Assembly (NCBI GenBank): GCA_001899715.1
Contig: MKWI01000016.1
Coordinates: 62,001 to 126,000, forward strand
Reading direction: 5' to 3'
DNA from: Sphingobium sp. 66-54
GTDB taxonomy: Bacteria > Pseudomonadota > Alphaproteobacteria > Sphingomonadales > Sphingomonadaceae
DNA: 64,000 nt
In this document: positions 26,475 to 39,074 of the stretch, in pieces
Layout: every line of letters starts with the position of its first letter
Numbering within the stretch: the stretch's first letter is position 1
Made by a program: the position numbers and the translations under genes
The notes under the pieces: generated by a model
The model's database searches: none
What the model saw: only the letters and a program-made list of their open reading frames with translations
Told to the model about the DNA's origin: nothing

Positions 26475-26602
26475 CTCCCTCTCCCCCTTTGAGGGAGGAG
26501 AGGGGCTAGGGAGAGGGGGCAGCGATAGAGAGGAAAGGCCAAAAGCGCGGGGCGATCGGCCAATCCCTCTCTCAACCCTCTCCCCGGAAGGGAGAGGGCT
26601 TC
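26475..26602. repeat. CCCTCTCCC/GGGAGAGGG inverted-repeat element between ligB and ligC
   Basis: Two imperfect hairpins: CTCCCTCTCCCCCTTTGAGG with its complement at 26475-26520, and CCCTCTCCCCGGAAGGGAGA around 26576-26602. This repeat type is spread through many proteobacterial intergenic regions. Here it sits inside an operon, where it could form RNA structure that lowers or separates ligC expression. Confidence 0.65.
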
Positions 26603-26607
26603 CAGGT

Positions 26608-27861
<1,254 letters not shown>

Positions 27862-27865
<4 letters not shown>

Positions 27866-28887
27866 AGGCCTCGCTCCTTCAGTTTGGCGTCGAGCCTCGG
27901 GAAGACGCGACGCGCATTGCCCTCATAAATCGCGTGGCGCTGCTCGTCGGTGATGTCGAGGGCGTCCACGTAGCGCTTGGTATCGTCGAAATAGAAGCCG
28001 GTGGTCGGGTCGATGCCCCGCACCGCGCCCACCATCTCGCTGCCGAACAGGATGTTCTTGGTCTCGATCACGTCTGTCAGCAGGTCGATGCCCGGCTGAT
28101 GATAGACGCAGGTATCGAAATAGACGTTGTTCATCAGCAACTCGTCGAGGCTGGGCTGCTTGAGCATGTCGGCCAGCCCCCGGTAGCGGCCCCAGTGATA
28201 GGGCACCGCGCCGCCGCCGTGCGGGATGATGAAGCGCAGCGTCGGGAAATCGGCGAAGAGATTGCCCTGGAGGAGCTGCATGAAGGCGATGGTGTCGGCC
28301 GCGAGATAATAAGCGCCGGTGGCGTGCTGCGAGGGGTTGCAGCTCCCGGAGACGTGGATCATCGCCGGCACATCCAGTTCCACCATCTTCTCGTAGAAGG
28401 GGTACCAGTAGCGGTCGGTCAGCGGGGGCTGCTTGAAAAAGCCGCCGCTCGCGTCCGGGTTGAGGTTGCAGCCGATGAAGCCCAGCTCGTTGACGCAGCG
28501 CTCCAGCTCGGCGATCGAGCTGGTCATGTCCGCTTCCTGCGACTGCGGCAGCATGCACACGCCGGCGAAGGTCTCCGGGAACAGGCCGGCGACGCGCGCG
28601 ATCAGATCGTTGCAGGCGCGCGCCCACGGCACCGTGACCGACTGGTCGCCGATATGGGGCGCCATGGCGGAGGCGCGGGGCGAGAAGATCGTCATGTCCG
28701 CGCCGCGCTCCTTGATGAGGCGGAGCTGGTTCTTCTCGATCGTCTCGCGGATCATGTCGTCGGGAATGTCGGGATAGGCGGGCGCCTTCTCGCCATTCTT
28801 GAACGCGGCTTTCTGGGCCTCGCGCCATTCGTTGTGCGGCTCGGGCGCCGTCGTATAGTGGCCGTGGCAGTCGATAATCAGCGTCAT
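27862..28887 (-). CDS. ligJ: 4-oxalomesaconate hydratase
   Basis: 341 residues, exactly the SYK-6 LigJ length. Zinc amidohydrolase-superfamily enzyme that hydrates 4-carboxy-2-hydroxymuconate/oxalomesaconate to 4-carboxy-4-hydroxy-2-oxoadipate. Metal motif IIDCHGHYT near residue 6; later IHVSGSCNP and IIPHGGGAVPYHWGRYRG carry the other His residues, and ILFGSEMVGAV the late acidic site. I take ATG 28887 (MTLIIDCHGH) after GAGAGGTGA rather than an in-frame start further upstream at 28926. Confidence 0.94.
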
Positions 28888-28941
28888 TGAGTCACCTCTC
28901 ATCGTGCCGGCTTCAGGCGCCGGCATCGTTCATCCAAATCC

Positions 28942-29835
28942 TCAGGCGGCGTGCTCGGCCGCCGCCTTGTCCTTCAGCTCCGGGTGGCGCTCGTGCAAAA
29001 GCGCCAGCTTGGCCGCGAAATCCTCGGGCACGCTGTCGCCGGCGAGCAGTTCGCCCATCGCGCGCTGGCGCACCACCGTGCCGCGCGTCAACAGCGGCTC
29101 GATGCCCAGCTCCTCCAGCGTCGCAACCACTTCCTCCATCTCGGCCGCGCGGCGCCGGCCGTGGGCCAGCATCCGATCGAGATTATAGTCCGCGCGCTGG
29201 CGCCAGTCGCCGCCCAGCGAATTCAGCACCGCATCGGTCACGCCGGCGGTCTGCGCGGCGAGCAGCATCTCGGCGGTCAGCGCCTCGATGCCCTTTATCA
29301 TCACCGAGCGGACCATCTTGGTCGCGCTGGCCGCGCCCACCCGGTCGCCGCAGATCGTCACCTTGGTGAAGCCGATGGCGAGCAGCGCCTCCGCGCCCGC
29401 CTCGGCGTGCGGTCCGCTCACCAGCAGCGGCACATTGAGCGCCGCCGGCTGCACCGGGGCCATCACCGCCACGTCGACATAGCGCCCGCCCGCCGCCTCG
29501 ATCGCCGCCGCGTTGCGCTGCTTGGCGCCGGGCGAGACCGAGTTCATATCGAAGAACAGCGCCCCGGCCGGGAAGGTGCCGGCCGCCGCCTGTGCCGCAG
29601 CCGGTGTCTGGTCGGCGGTGACGAGGCTCAGCACGATCCCCGCGCCCGCCAGCGCCTGCGCCAGCGTGTCGCAGCCGGTGACGCCATGCTCGGCATAAGC
29701 CGCGCGCATCGCCGGGGCGGATGCCGCATCCTGCGTCTTGATATCGAAAACACGCGCCGACTCGCGCCAGCCGCCCGCTGCCGCAAAGGTATGTCCGGCC
29801 TCGCCAAAGCCAATCAGGGCAATCGTCTCATTCAT
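28942..29835 (-). CDS. NAD-binding dehydrogenase with C-terminal DUF1932
   Basis: 297 residues, 6-phosphogluconate/beta-hydroxyacid dehydrogenase fold. N-terminal NAD(P) motif ALIGFGEAGHTFAAA; the conserved lysine region is SATKMVRSVMIKGIEALTAE; the C-terminal domain (YNLDRMLAHGRRRAAEMEEV) is DUF1932. Proteins like this lie beside ligAB-type genes in several bacteria, but I know no proven role in the 4,5-cleavage pathway, which is complete without it. Its ATG overlaps the stop of the LysR gene, and ligJ follows 54 bases later. Confidence 0.8.
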   Translation of the reverse strand: MNETIALIGFGEAGHTFAAAGGWRESARVFDIKTQDAASAPAMRAAYAEHGVTGCDTLAQALAGAGIVLSLVTADQTPAAAQAAAGTFPAGALFFDMNSVSPGAKQRNAAAIEAAGGRYVDVAVMAPVQPAALNVPLLVSGPHAEAGAEALLAIGFTKVTICGDRVGAASATKMVRSVMIKGIEALTAEMLLAAQTAGVTDAVLNSLGGDWRQRADYNLDRMLAHGRRRAAEMEEVVATLEELGIEPLLTRGTVVRQRAMGELLAGDSVPEDFAAKLALLHERHPELKDKAAAEHAA

Positions 29836-31091
29836 GCCTGAACCTTTGCCCCGGCGGCGCGCGGACCGCAAATTTGATCGCGCGCCATGCTATAAGGTGA
29901 GGCGAATGGTTCGGCCGCCGCCCTGTTCAGTTCGGCGATGAAGGCGGCCTGCGCCGGGCCGGGCCGCCACTGTGCGCGGGTGGTGATGCCGATGGTGCGG
30001 GCGAGTTGCCCCGGCGGCCGGCCGAGCGAGACGAGCCAGCCCGCCTCGCGCTCCACCGCCACCTGATCGGGCGAGAGCAGGGTGAGGAAATCGGTCTGCA
30101 TCAAGATCTCGCGGATAATCATCACCGATCCGCACTCGATCGGCACGATCGGCGGGTTGAGCCCGGCGGACTTGAACATCGCCTCGAACCCGGCACGCAG
30201 CGGTGCCCCCGAGGAGGGGACGATCCACGGATAGCGGGCGAGATCGGCTAGCGATGGCAGCGTCGGCTCGCGGTCGCGCGGCAGCCCCGCGGCGAGCGGA
30301 TGGCCGGCGCGGGCGAGGGCGATGGCCTGGTCGCTGAACAGGGCGCGCTGTTCCAGGTCCGGCGCCGGTGCCGGCTCGCGCATCGCGCCGATCATGAAGT
30401 CCATGCTGCCGTCGCGCAGCGGCTCGGCCAACTCGCCATAGCTGCCCTCGGCGATGATGATCTCCACCTCGGGATGCGCGGCGTTGAAGCGGGCGAGCGC
30501 CATCGGCAGCACCCGCGCGCGGGAGAGCGGCATGGCGCCGATGGTGATGCGCGCCGGTCCGCTGTCCGCGCCGCCCAGCGCCTCGGTCAGCCCCGCCTCC
30601 AGCTCGGCGCGGGCGAGGCGGAAGGCGCGGGCGGTGCGCTTGCCCGGCTCGGTCAGGGCGATGCCGCGCCCGCGTCGCTCGACCAGCGGGCGCCGCAGGA
30701 TCAGCGCGAGGTCGCCTAGCGCCCGGTGCAGCGTCGGTTGCGAGAGCCCCGTGCGCGCCGCCGCTGCCGCGTAGCTACCGCTGTCCGCCACCGCGAGGAA
30801 GGCGCGCATCTGCGCGGTGGTGACGCGACGCGAGCCGATCAGCCCAAGGGCATGCTCGACCCGCGCGGCCAGCGCCCGCGCGGGCGGCAGCGGCGTCATC
30901 CCGTCCGTCCGCCGCTCGAACAGTTGCACTGCCAGCAGCGCTTCGACTCGGGCGATCGCCTGCGTGACCGCCGGCTGGGTCAGGTGGATGGTGCCGGCGG
31001 CGGCCGAGACGCTGCCCCGGTTGACCACGGCGGCGACGGCGCCGAGGTGCCGCAGGTTGAACGACCAGGGCGATTGGCGGGGAGACTCCAT
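29832..31091 (-). CDS. LysR-type regulator with two tandem HTH domains
   Basis: 419 residues, against ~300-330 for normal LysR proteins. The excess is a second N-terminal helix-turn-helix: HTH1 at residues 11-70 (NRGSVSAAAGTIHLTQPAVT) and HTH2 at 91-150 (DSGSYAAAAARTGLSQPTLH), then the effector domain from ~180 (ARITIGAMPLSRARVLPMAL). It is divergent from ligK and its stop overlaps the DUF1932 gene, so it heads the ligJABC transcript and should control both operons, as LigR does in SYK-6. Whether it is the orthologue of LigR I cannot tell. Confidence 0.88.
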   Translation of the reverse strand: MESPRQSPWSFNLRHLGAVAAVVNRGSVSAAAGTIHLTQPAVTQAIARVEALLAVQLFERRTDGMTPLPPARALAARVEHALGLIGSRRVTTAQMRAFLAVADSGSYAAAAARTGLSQPTLHRALGDLALILRRPLVERRGRGIALTEPGKRTARAFRLARAELEAGLTEALGGADSGPARITIGAMPLSRARVLPMALARFNAAHPEVEIIIAEGSYGELAEPLRDGSMDFMIGAMREPAPAPDLEQRALFSDQAIALARAGHPLAAGLPRDREPTLPSLADLARYPWIVPSSGAPLRAGFEAMFKSAGLNPPIVPIECGSVMIIREILMQTDFLTLLSPDQVAVEREAGWLVSLGRPPGQLARTIGITTRAQWRPGPAQAAFIAELNRAAAEPFASPYSMARDQICGPRAAGAKVQA

Positions 31092-31175
31092 CGCGCAGAC
31101 TTAGCAGCAGCTTATGGTCGGTGCAAAGATCGCGCTTGCCTCGCGCGCGAGCAGGGGTGGATGAGCGCGGGCGAG

Positions 31176-31191
31176 TCACTATGATTGGTGA
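31176..31191. promoter_or_regulatory. Candidate LysR operator between regulator and ligK
   Basis: TCAC-N8-GTGA, an interrupted palindrome, followed by an AT-rich ATAATTT stretch that could hold the ligK -10 element. It lies 64 bases before the ligK ATG in the 163-base divergent region. LysR boxes are usually T-N11-A dyads, so the fit is only partial. Confidence 0.3.
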
Positions 31192-31194
31192 TAA

Positions 31195-33864
<2,670 letters not shown>

Positions 33865-33931
33865 TCTGAGTCATAGGCAACGGGGTCCGGACCGCCCAGA
33901 AACGGGGCAGACGATAATCTGGAGAGTGTCA

Positions 33932-35407
33932 ATGTCATTTCCCGCGACCCCGGACTATACCGGTCTCAACAAGCCGGTCGGCCAGGAAGTTTCGATCAAG
34001 GGCCTCAGGGCGTCCGAGGGCGCGATCCCGGCGGATGTGCGAGGGGCCTTCTTCCGCGCCGTGCCGGACCCGCAGTTCCCGCCCTTCTTCCAGCCGGATA
34101 CGGCGCTCTCCGATGACGGCATGGTCTGCCGCCTGCTGTTCAACGAGGATGGCACGGTCGATTACGATATTAAATTCGTCCAGACCCCGCGCTGGAAGGC
34201 GGAGCACGCCGCCGGCCGCCGCCTGTTCGGCCGCTACCGCAATCCCTACACCAACGATCCGGCGGCCGAGGGTGTCATCGGCACCGTTTCCAACACCACG
34301 CCGGTGTTCCATGCCGGCAAGCTCATCATGACCAAGGAGGACGGACCGGGTCAGCTCGTCGATCCGCACACGCTGGAGACGATCGGCTCCTATGATTTCG
34401 GCGGCGCGCTCAAGTCGCAGACGATGACCGCGCACGTTCGCATCGACCCGGAGACGAAGGAAATGTTCGTCTACGGCTATGAAGCGGACGGTCTGTGCTC
34501 CAACACCATGGCCTATTGGTGGACGGACAAGGACGGCAAGCTGGTCAGGGAGCAGTGGTTCGAGGCGCCGTTTTGCAGTCTTGTCCACGATTTCGTCATG
34601 ACCGAGCATTACGCGATCTTCCCGCTCCAGCCGACCAGTTCGGATCTGGAGCGCGTCAAGGCCAAGGGGCCGCACTGGGTCCACCATCAGGACCTTGAAT
34701 ATCATGTCGGCATCATGCCGCGTTACGGCGACGTTTCGGAGATGCGCTGGTTCAAGGGGCCGAAGGGCGCCTCCAGCTTCCACATGATGAATGCCTTCGA
34801 GACGCCGGACGGCAAGGTCCATATGGATCACCACATCACGGATACCATTGCCTTCCCGTTCATCCAGGCGGATTCGGGTATCAACATACCCGCCCAGAAT
34901 CTGACCGGCGGCTTCCAGCGCTGGACGATGGACATGGCCGCGCCGGGCGAGGGCATCGAGATCACGCCGCTCGGCCCTCCCGGTGACATGCCGCGCATCG
35001 CCGATGCCGACCAGGGCCGGCCCTACAAGCGCGGCTGGTATTGCTCGATGAACCCGCAGCCCATGGGCCCTCCGGTGATGGGCGGCGTCGTCGGCGCGAT
35101 GTTCTCGGCGCTGCTCCGCAAGGATTTCGAAACAGGCGAAATCGTTGGTTATAACCTTCCACCCGCGCACGGCATGAGCGAGACGGTTCACGTCCCCGCA
35201 AGCGCCGCCGGGCATGAGGGCTGGCTGGTCGCCATCGTCGACCATCAGACCGGGCCGGACAGCTTCGAGCATGCGGTCTGGATCTGGAACGCGGGCGATC
35301 TCCCCGCCGGCCCCGTCGCCAAGGTGCCGGTGCCGACCCGCATCCGCCCGCAGGTCCACGGCTGGTGGGTCCCCATGGCCGCCTATCAGGCCGCCGGCGC
35401 CGCCTGA
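33932..35407 (+). CDS. Lignostilbene dioxygenase-like carotenoid oxygenase
   Basis: 491 residues, Fe(II) carotenoid-cleavage dioxygenase family. Lignostilbene dioxygenases split the central double bond of hydroxylated stilbenes to two aldehydes such as vanillin. Four iron His are visible: TAHVRID (~170), LVHDFVMT (~230), SFHMMNAFE (~290) and QVHGWWVP (near the C-terminus). It follows ligI as lsdA does in SYK-6. I take ATG 33932, six bases downstream of an in-frame GTG, because GGAGA lies at the right distance. Substrate preference within the LSD group is not readable. Confidence 0.88.
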   Translation: MSFPATPDYTGLNKPVGQEVSIKGLRASEGAIPADVRGAFFRAVPDPQFPPFFQPDTALSDDGMVCRLLFNEDGTVDYDIKFVQTPRWKAEHAAGRRLFGRYRNPYTNDPAAEGVIGTVSNTTPVFHAGKLIMTKEDGPGQLVDPHTLETIGSYDFGGALKSQTMTAHVRIDPETKEMFVYGYEADGLCSNTMAYWWTDKDGKLVREQWFEAPFCSLVHDFVMTEHYAIFPLQPTSSDLERVKAKGPHWVHHQDLEYHVGIMPRYGDVSEMRWFKGPKGASSFHMMNAFETPDGKVHMDHHITDTIAFPFIQADSGINIPAQNLTGGFQRWTMDMAAPGEGIEITPLGPPGDMPRIADADQGRPYKRGWYCSMNPQPMGPPVMGGVVGAMFSALLRKDFETGEIVGYNLPPAHGMSETVHVPASAAGHEGWLVAIVDHQTGPDSFEHAVWIWNAGDLPAGPVAKVPVPTRIRPQVHGWWVPMAAYQAAGAA

Positions 35408-35622
35408 TTCCGGTCCCGGCAGGGTGGGGCGGGCGCTCCATCCTGCCCATATCTCTTCTTGCTTCACCCGAGTGGCGGGGCAGGGGATGGCGCTTCCGCA
35501 TCACCCTCCACCGCGCGAAAGCGCATCCCTTGCGCTTCCGCTCGACAGACTTTCGCTAGTGCGATAAATGCCGCGGCAGTCAACAGCTTCGTTCAACCAG
35601 CATCTCGAAGGGGAGAGACGCC

Positions 35623-36339
35623 ATGGTTCGGAAGTGTGTCGCTGAATTCATCGGAACAGCATGGCTCGTCCTGGGCGGTTGCGGCGCGGCGGTGCTCGCG
35701 GCGGCCTTTCCGGGGCTGGGCATCGGTTTTGTCGGGGTCGCGCTGGCGTTTGGCCTGACCGTGGTGACGATGGTTTATGCTGTCGGCCACATCTCGGGCG
35801 GCCATCTCAACCCGGCCGTCACGGTCGGCTTGTGGGCCGGCGGGCGGTTCCCCGGCAGAGACGTGCCGGCCTATGTCGTCGCGCAGGTCGCGGGCGGCAT
35901 CGTCGGCGCGGGGATCCTCTATCTGATCGCCAGCGGCGCGGCCGGCTTCAGCCTTGATGGCGGCTTCGCCAGCAACGGCTATGGCGCCCATTCGCCCGGT
36001 GGATACAGCCTGACCGCCGCGCTGGTAAGCGAGATTGTGATGACCTTCGCCTTCCTGTTCGTCATCATGGGGTCGACGCACGGCTCGGCGCCCAAGGGCA
36101 TGGCGCCGCTCGCCATCGGCCTCTGCCTCACGCTCATCCACCTCATCAGCATTCCCGTCACCAACACCTCGGTGAACCCGGCGCGCAGCACCGGGCCGGC
36201 GCTGTTCGTCGGCGGATGGGCGATCCATCAACTCTGGCTGTTCTGGCTGGCCCCGCTGATCGGCGGCGCGCTTGGCGGTATCGTCTATCGCTGGGTGAGC
36301 CCGAATACGCCCGTTGCCGTCGACATTCAGGGCGATTGA
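35623..36339 (+). CDS. aqpZ: Aquaporin Z
   Basis: 238 residues, six helices and two half-helices with both NPA motifs ([11 protein letters not shown] and [14 protein letters not shown]). The aromatic/Arg filter residue follows the second NPA (NPAR). The end of helix 5, [19 protein letters not shown], is the AqpZ signature that separates water channels from glycerol facilitators. It stands alone, 215 bases after the dioxygenase gene. Confidence 0.92.
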   Translation: MVRKCVAEFIGTAWLVLGGCGAAVLAAAFPGLGIGFVGVALAFGLTVVTMVYAVGHISGGHLNPAVTVGLWAGGRFPGRDVPAYVVAQVAGGIVGAGILYLIASGAAGFSLDGGFASNGYGAHSPGGYSLTAALVSEIVMTFAFLFVIMGSTHGSAPKGMAPLAIGLCLTLIHLISIPVTNTSVNPARSTGPALFVGGWAIHQLWLFWLAPLIGGALGGIVYRWVSPNTPVAVDIQGD

Positions 36340-36648
36340 GGCGTCTCGCCGGAGCGGGGACGCGGCCTGCTTGACTGCCAGGGACGGGATGGATGGGGCC
36401 GCTCGGGTTGAGCAGCCGATACACATCGGTGTCGCCCATCGTATCTCGATTATGCCGATATGAGCCGGATCGTCCCGACTGGTCGGATGCTTGTGGCTGC
36501 CGTGCCGATAAAAGCTCGCGCAGATGTCGGCCCGGCGGTCCTTTCATGGCAAGGCGCTGCGAGCCCAGGGCGATAGGGAGGTGCGGCTGGGCCCTGGGCT
36601 CCTGCCTTCGCAGGAGCACTGATTCAGCCTCATACGGACAAGATCTAG
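36340..36648. other. Intergenic region aqpZ-36649 with a repeat
   Basis: No gene seen in these 309 bases. The distal part is an inverted repeat of the GTGCTCCTGC family at 36561-36619; the rest has no recognised signal. Confidence 0.4.
36561..36619. repeat. GTGCTCCTGC repeat pair, left hairpin lost
   Basis: GAGCCCAGGGC at 36561-36571 is the inverse of GCCCTGGGCTC at 36591-36601. The right side continues into the hairpin GCTCCTGCCTTCGCAGGAGC ending at 36618, whereas the left hairpin is missing. This copy shows that the GCCCTGGG extension is part of the mobile or duplicated unit. Confidence 0.75.
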
Positions 36649-36855
36649 CTACGCCATGATCACGGCGATCGACTGTGCGAACCTGCGCGTCTCCTCCAGC
36701 TCGGCGGTCACGGTGAAGGTCGCGCGGCACTGGACGCCCCCGTCCTCGATCGCCGCCGTGCCGGTGAAACGCCCTTTTGCCGCCATGTCCGCAAGGTAGG
36801 CGGCGATTGCATCATAGTCCCGCGCGGGAAAAATTGCCTGTAACGGCGCCGTCAT
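36649..36855 (-). CDS. Small hypothetical protein (68 residues)
   Basis: Begins MTAPLQAIFPARDYDAIAAY; a compact alpha/beta peptide with no signal or membrane segment and a single Cys. GGAGGG precedes the ATG and the LigD-like SDR gene ends 13 bases upstream, so it is the second gene of that transcript. No family recognised. The short gap, good ribosome site and normal codon use support a real gene. Confidence 0.55.
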   Translation of the reverse strand: MTAPLQAIFPARDYDAIAAYLADMAAKGRFTGTAAIEDGGVQCRATFTVTAELEETRRFAQSIAVIMA

Positions 36856-36868
36856 GGTCCGTCCCTCC

Positions 36869-37783
36869 TCAGGTCAGGTCGTTGATGGTGATCTTCGCCC
36901 CGGCCAGTGCGGCCTTGTTGGCGGCACGGCGCAGGCGCTCGACCTCCAGCCGCTCGGGCGGCGCTTCCTCGTCGGGCAGGGCTGCCAGCGAGGTGTCGTA
37001 GATGTCCTTGAAATCCTCGGCGAACTCGGGGTGCGTGAAGATCAACCCATCGTTGCGATCCATGCCGCGGAAAATCTTCTCGCCCGCCTCCAACGGATCC
37101 ATGCCATTGGCAAAGGCGCTGCCGAACTGCGCCAGTTCCGCCTCGTTCACCGGTGCGAAGCCACTGTCGGCGAACGCCGCCGGGCGCTTGAGCGCGCTCG
37201 TCCACGCGTCTGTCGCCACCAGCGCCGGGCAGACCAGCGACACGCCGATCCCGTGGGGCACGCAATTGTAACGCAGGCATTCCGTCAGCCCGCGCACCGC
37301 GAACTTGCTCGCGGTGTAGATGCCTGCCTGCGGGCCGGAGAGATAGGCCGCCATCGAGGCGACGTTGACGACATGGCCGCCTTCGCCGGTCTCCTTGATC
37401 TTGGGCAGGAAGGAAGTGATGCCATTCACCACTCCGCCGAAGTTGACGCCCATGATCCAGTCATAGTCGGCATAGCTTGCCTCGTCGGTCGGGCCGAACA
37501 CGCTCACGCCGGCATTATTCACCAGCACATGGCATTTGCCGAAGTGGGCCATCACACCCTCCGCCGCGCTGGCGAAACCATCGCGGTCGGTTACGTCCAA
37601 CTTGATCCAGAGCGGTTGTTCGCGGCCGTTATCGACAAACCATTTGGTACAGCGCTCCCGCTGCCCCTCGTCGCGATAGGAGAGGGCAAGCCGCATGCCG
37701 GCGTTGCTGAACGCCCGCGCCACGCCAAAGCCGATGCCGGTTCCGGCTCCGGTGATGAAAGCGACTTTACCGTTCCAATCCAT
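36869..37783 (-). CDS. SDR dehydrogenase, LigD/LigL/LigN-like C-alpha dehydrogenase
   Basis: 304 residues, close to LigD (305). Lig C-alpha dehydrogenases oxidise the benzylic alcohol of beta-aryl ether dimers to the ketone needed by the glutathione-dependent etherases. Seen: FITGAGTGIGFGVARAFSNA, LVNNAGVSVFGPTDEASYAD, YDWIMGVNFGGVVNGITSFL, and active site YTASK. The segments around FGP and DWI.GVN.GGV.NG read like SYK-6 LigD. ATG 37783 follows AAGGAAAAA. It is divergent from the NTF2-like gene, with ~70 bases between the starts. Confidence 0.75.
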   Translation of the reverse strand: MDWNGKVAFITGAGTGIGFGVARAFSNAGMRLALSYRDEGQRERCTKWFVDNGREQPLWIKLDVTDRDGFASAAEGVMAHFGKCHVLVNNAGVSVFGPTDEASYADYDWIMGVNFGGVVNGITSFLPKIKETGEGGHVVNVASMAAYLSGPQAGIYTASKFAVRGLTECLRYNCVPHGIGVSLVCPALVATDAWTSALKRPAAFADSGFAPVNEAELAQFGSAFANGMDPLEAGEKIFRGMDRNDGLIFTHPEFAEDFKDIYDTSLAALPDEEAPPERLEVERLRRAANKAALAGAKITINDLT

Positions 37784-37853
37784 TGACTTTTTCCTTCTGC
37801 GCCGGTCTTGCTTGGCTCTGGATACCTTACAACGCAGGATAGGGGAGTCGAGT

Positions 37854-38582
37854 ATGTCTGACGTGGAAGCGCGGCTGGTCCAGCTGGAAAAGAAGGTCAC
37901 TGAGCTGGAGGATATCAACGCCATCCGCCGTCTCCAGTGGGCCTATGGCTATTATATCGACTATAACCGTCCCGAGGAGGTCGCGGCCCTGTTCGCCAAG
38001 GATGGCGTGGTGGTGTTCCTCTCCGGCGAATATGTCGGATATGAGGGCGTTATGCGCCTCTACGGCACATGGTTCCAGAACCTGTTCACAGGTGGCCGGC
38101 GCGGCCCGGTGAAGGGTCTGCTGCTCGATCATTTCCAGCTTCAGGACGTCATTACCGTCGCGCCCGATGGGCAAACCGCCAAGGGCCGCTTCCGGGGCCT
38201 GCTGGCCGGTGGCTGGCATGACGAGGTGCTGCACGAGAAGCCCAACGAGGTGCCGCAGCAATTCTGGGAGTCCGGCATCTACGAGAATGACTATGTCAAG
38301 GAAGACGGCGTCTGGAAGATCAAGCGCCTCGACTATATGATGCAATGGCAGGGCGATTATGAGGGCGGCTGGGCGCACACCATCGCGCACCTCCAGCCCG
38401 CCGTGGTCTGCTACCCCGAGAACCCGGACGGCCCGGACCGGCTGCTGCCACAGCAGGAAATTCGCCAGACCTGGCCGCACCGCTACGAGGTGCCGATGAG
38501 CTTCGCCCATCCGGTGCTGGGCCAAGCCTTCATGGTCGAGAATTTCACGCCGATGATGACCAAGAAGGGCCGCTTGGGATGA
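37854..38582 (+). CDS. NTF2/SnoaL-like protein, LsdE/LdpA-like candidate
   Basis: 242 residues, one SnoaL/NTF2 domain after a short coiled coil (VQLEKKVTELEDINAIRRLQ). The core reads QWAYGYYIDYNRPEEVAALF. No signal peptide, so cytoplasmic. In Novosphingobium and SYK-6, NTF2-like enzymes LsdE and LdpA turn a diarylpropane-diol dimer into lignostilbene with loss of formaldehyde; the present gene lies in the same region as a lignostilbene-dioxygenase gene and next to a LigD-like gene, which suggests a like role. That link is inference. Ribosome site AGGGGAG; ATGA overlap with the next gene. Confidence 0.7.
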   Translation: MSDVEARLVQLEKKVTELEDINAIRRLQWAYGYYIDYNRPEEVAALFAKDGVVVFLSGEYVGYEGVMRLYGTWFQNLFTGGRRGPVKGLLLDHFQLQDVITVAPDGQTAKGRFRGLLAGGWHDEVLHEKPNEVPQQFWESGIYENDYVKEDGVWKIKRLDYMMQWQGDYEGGWAHTIAHLQPAVVCYPENPDGPDRLLPQQEIRQTWPHRYEVPMSFAHPVLGQAFMVENFTPMMTKKGRLG

Positions 38583-39049
38583 TCCGTGCGGCGCTTGGCG
38601 CGGCGATGCTGGCGATGGCCGGCCTCGCCGCGCCGGCGGTCGCGCAGCCACAGGCCACCCCGGCTGCGCGCTGCGATCTGTCTGCGGTCGAGATCGTCAC
38701 GCGGTTCAGCCAGCTTTTCTTCATCGAGAAGAAATGGCGGGAGGCGTTTCTCACCTACGTCGCCGAGGATTATACCCAGCACAACCCCATGGCGGAGGAC
38801 GGGCGCGCCGCCGCGCTGGCGCATCTGGGGCCGGTGTTCGATGCAAACCCACAACTCAAGATCGACATCAAGCGCATCTTCGGGGACGAGACCCATGTCG
38901 CGGTCCACTATCATTCGGTGATGAAGCCGGGCGATCTCGGGGCGGCGGCGGTGGACATGTTCCGCGTCGAGGATTGCAAGATCGTCGAGCATTGGGACGT
39001 GATCCAGCCGATGCCGGCGAAATCGGCCAATCCGCATCCGATGTTCTGA
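38579..39049 (+). CDS. Exported SnoaL-like protein
   Basis: 156 residues with a signal peptide (cut after about AVAQ, residue 23). The mature part is one SnoaL-like domain of the type COG4922: EDYTQHNPMAEDGRAAALAH and IVEHWDVIQPMP. Such proteins are of unproven function. Its ATG overlaps the stop of the cytoplasmic NTF2-like gene, so two proteins of the same fold are made side by side in different compartments. The LigW-like gene follows 25 bases later. Confidence 0.72.
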   Translation: MIRAALGAAMLAMAGLAAPAVAQPQATPAARCDLSAVEIVTRFSQLFFIEKKWREAFLTYVAEDYTQHNPMAEDGRAAALAHLGPVFDANPQLKIDIKRIFGDETHVAVHYHSVMKPGDLGAAAVDMFRVEDCKIVEHWDVIQPMPAKSANPHPMF

Positions 39050-39074
39050 CGACGAAATCGTAAGGAGAGGAGCT

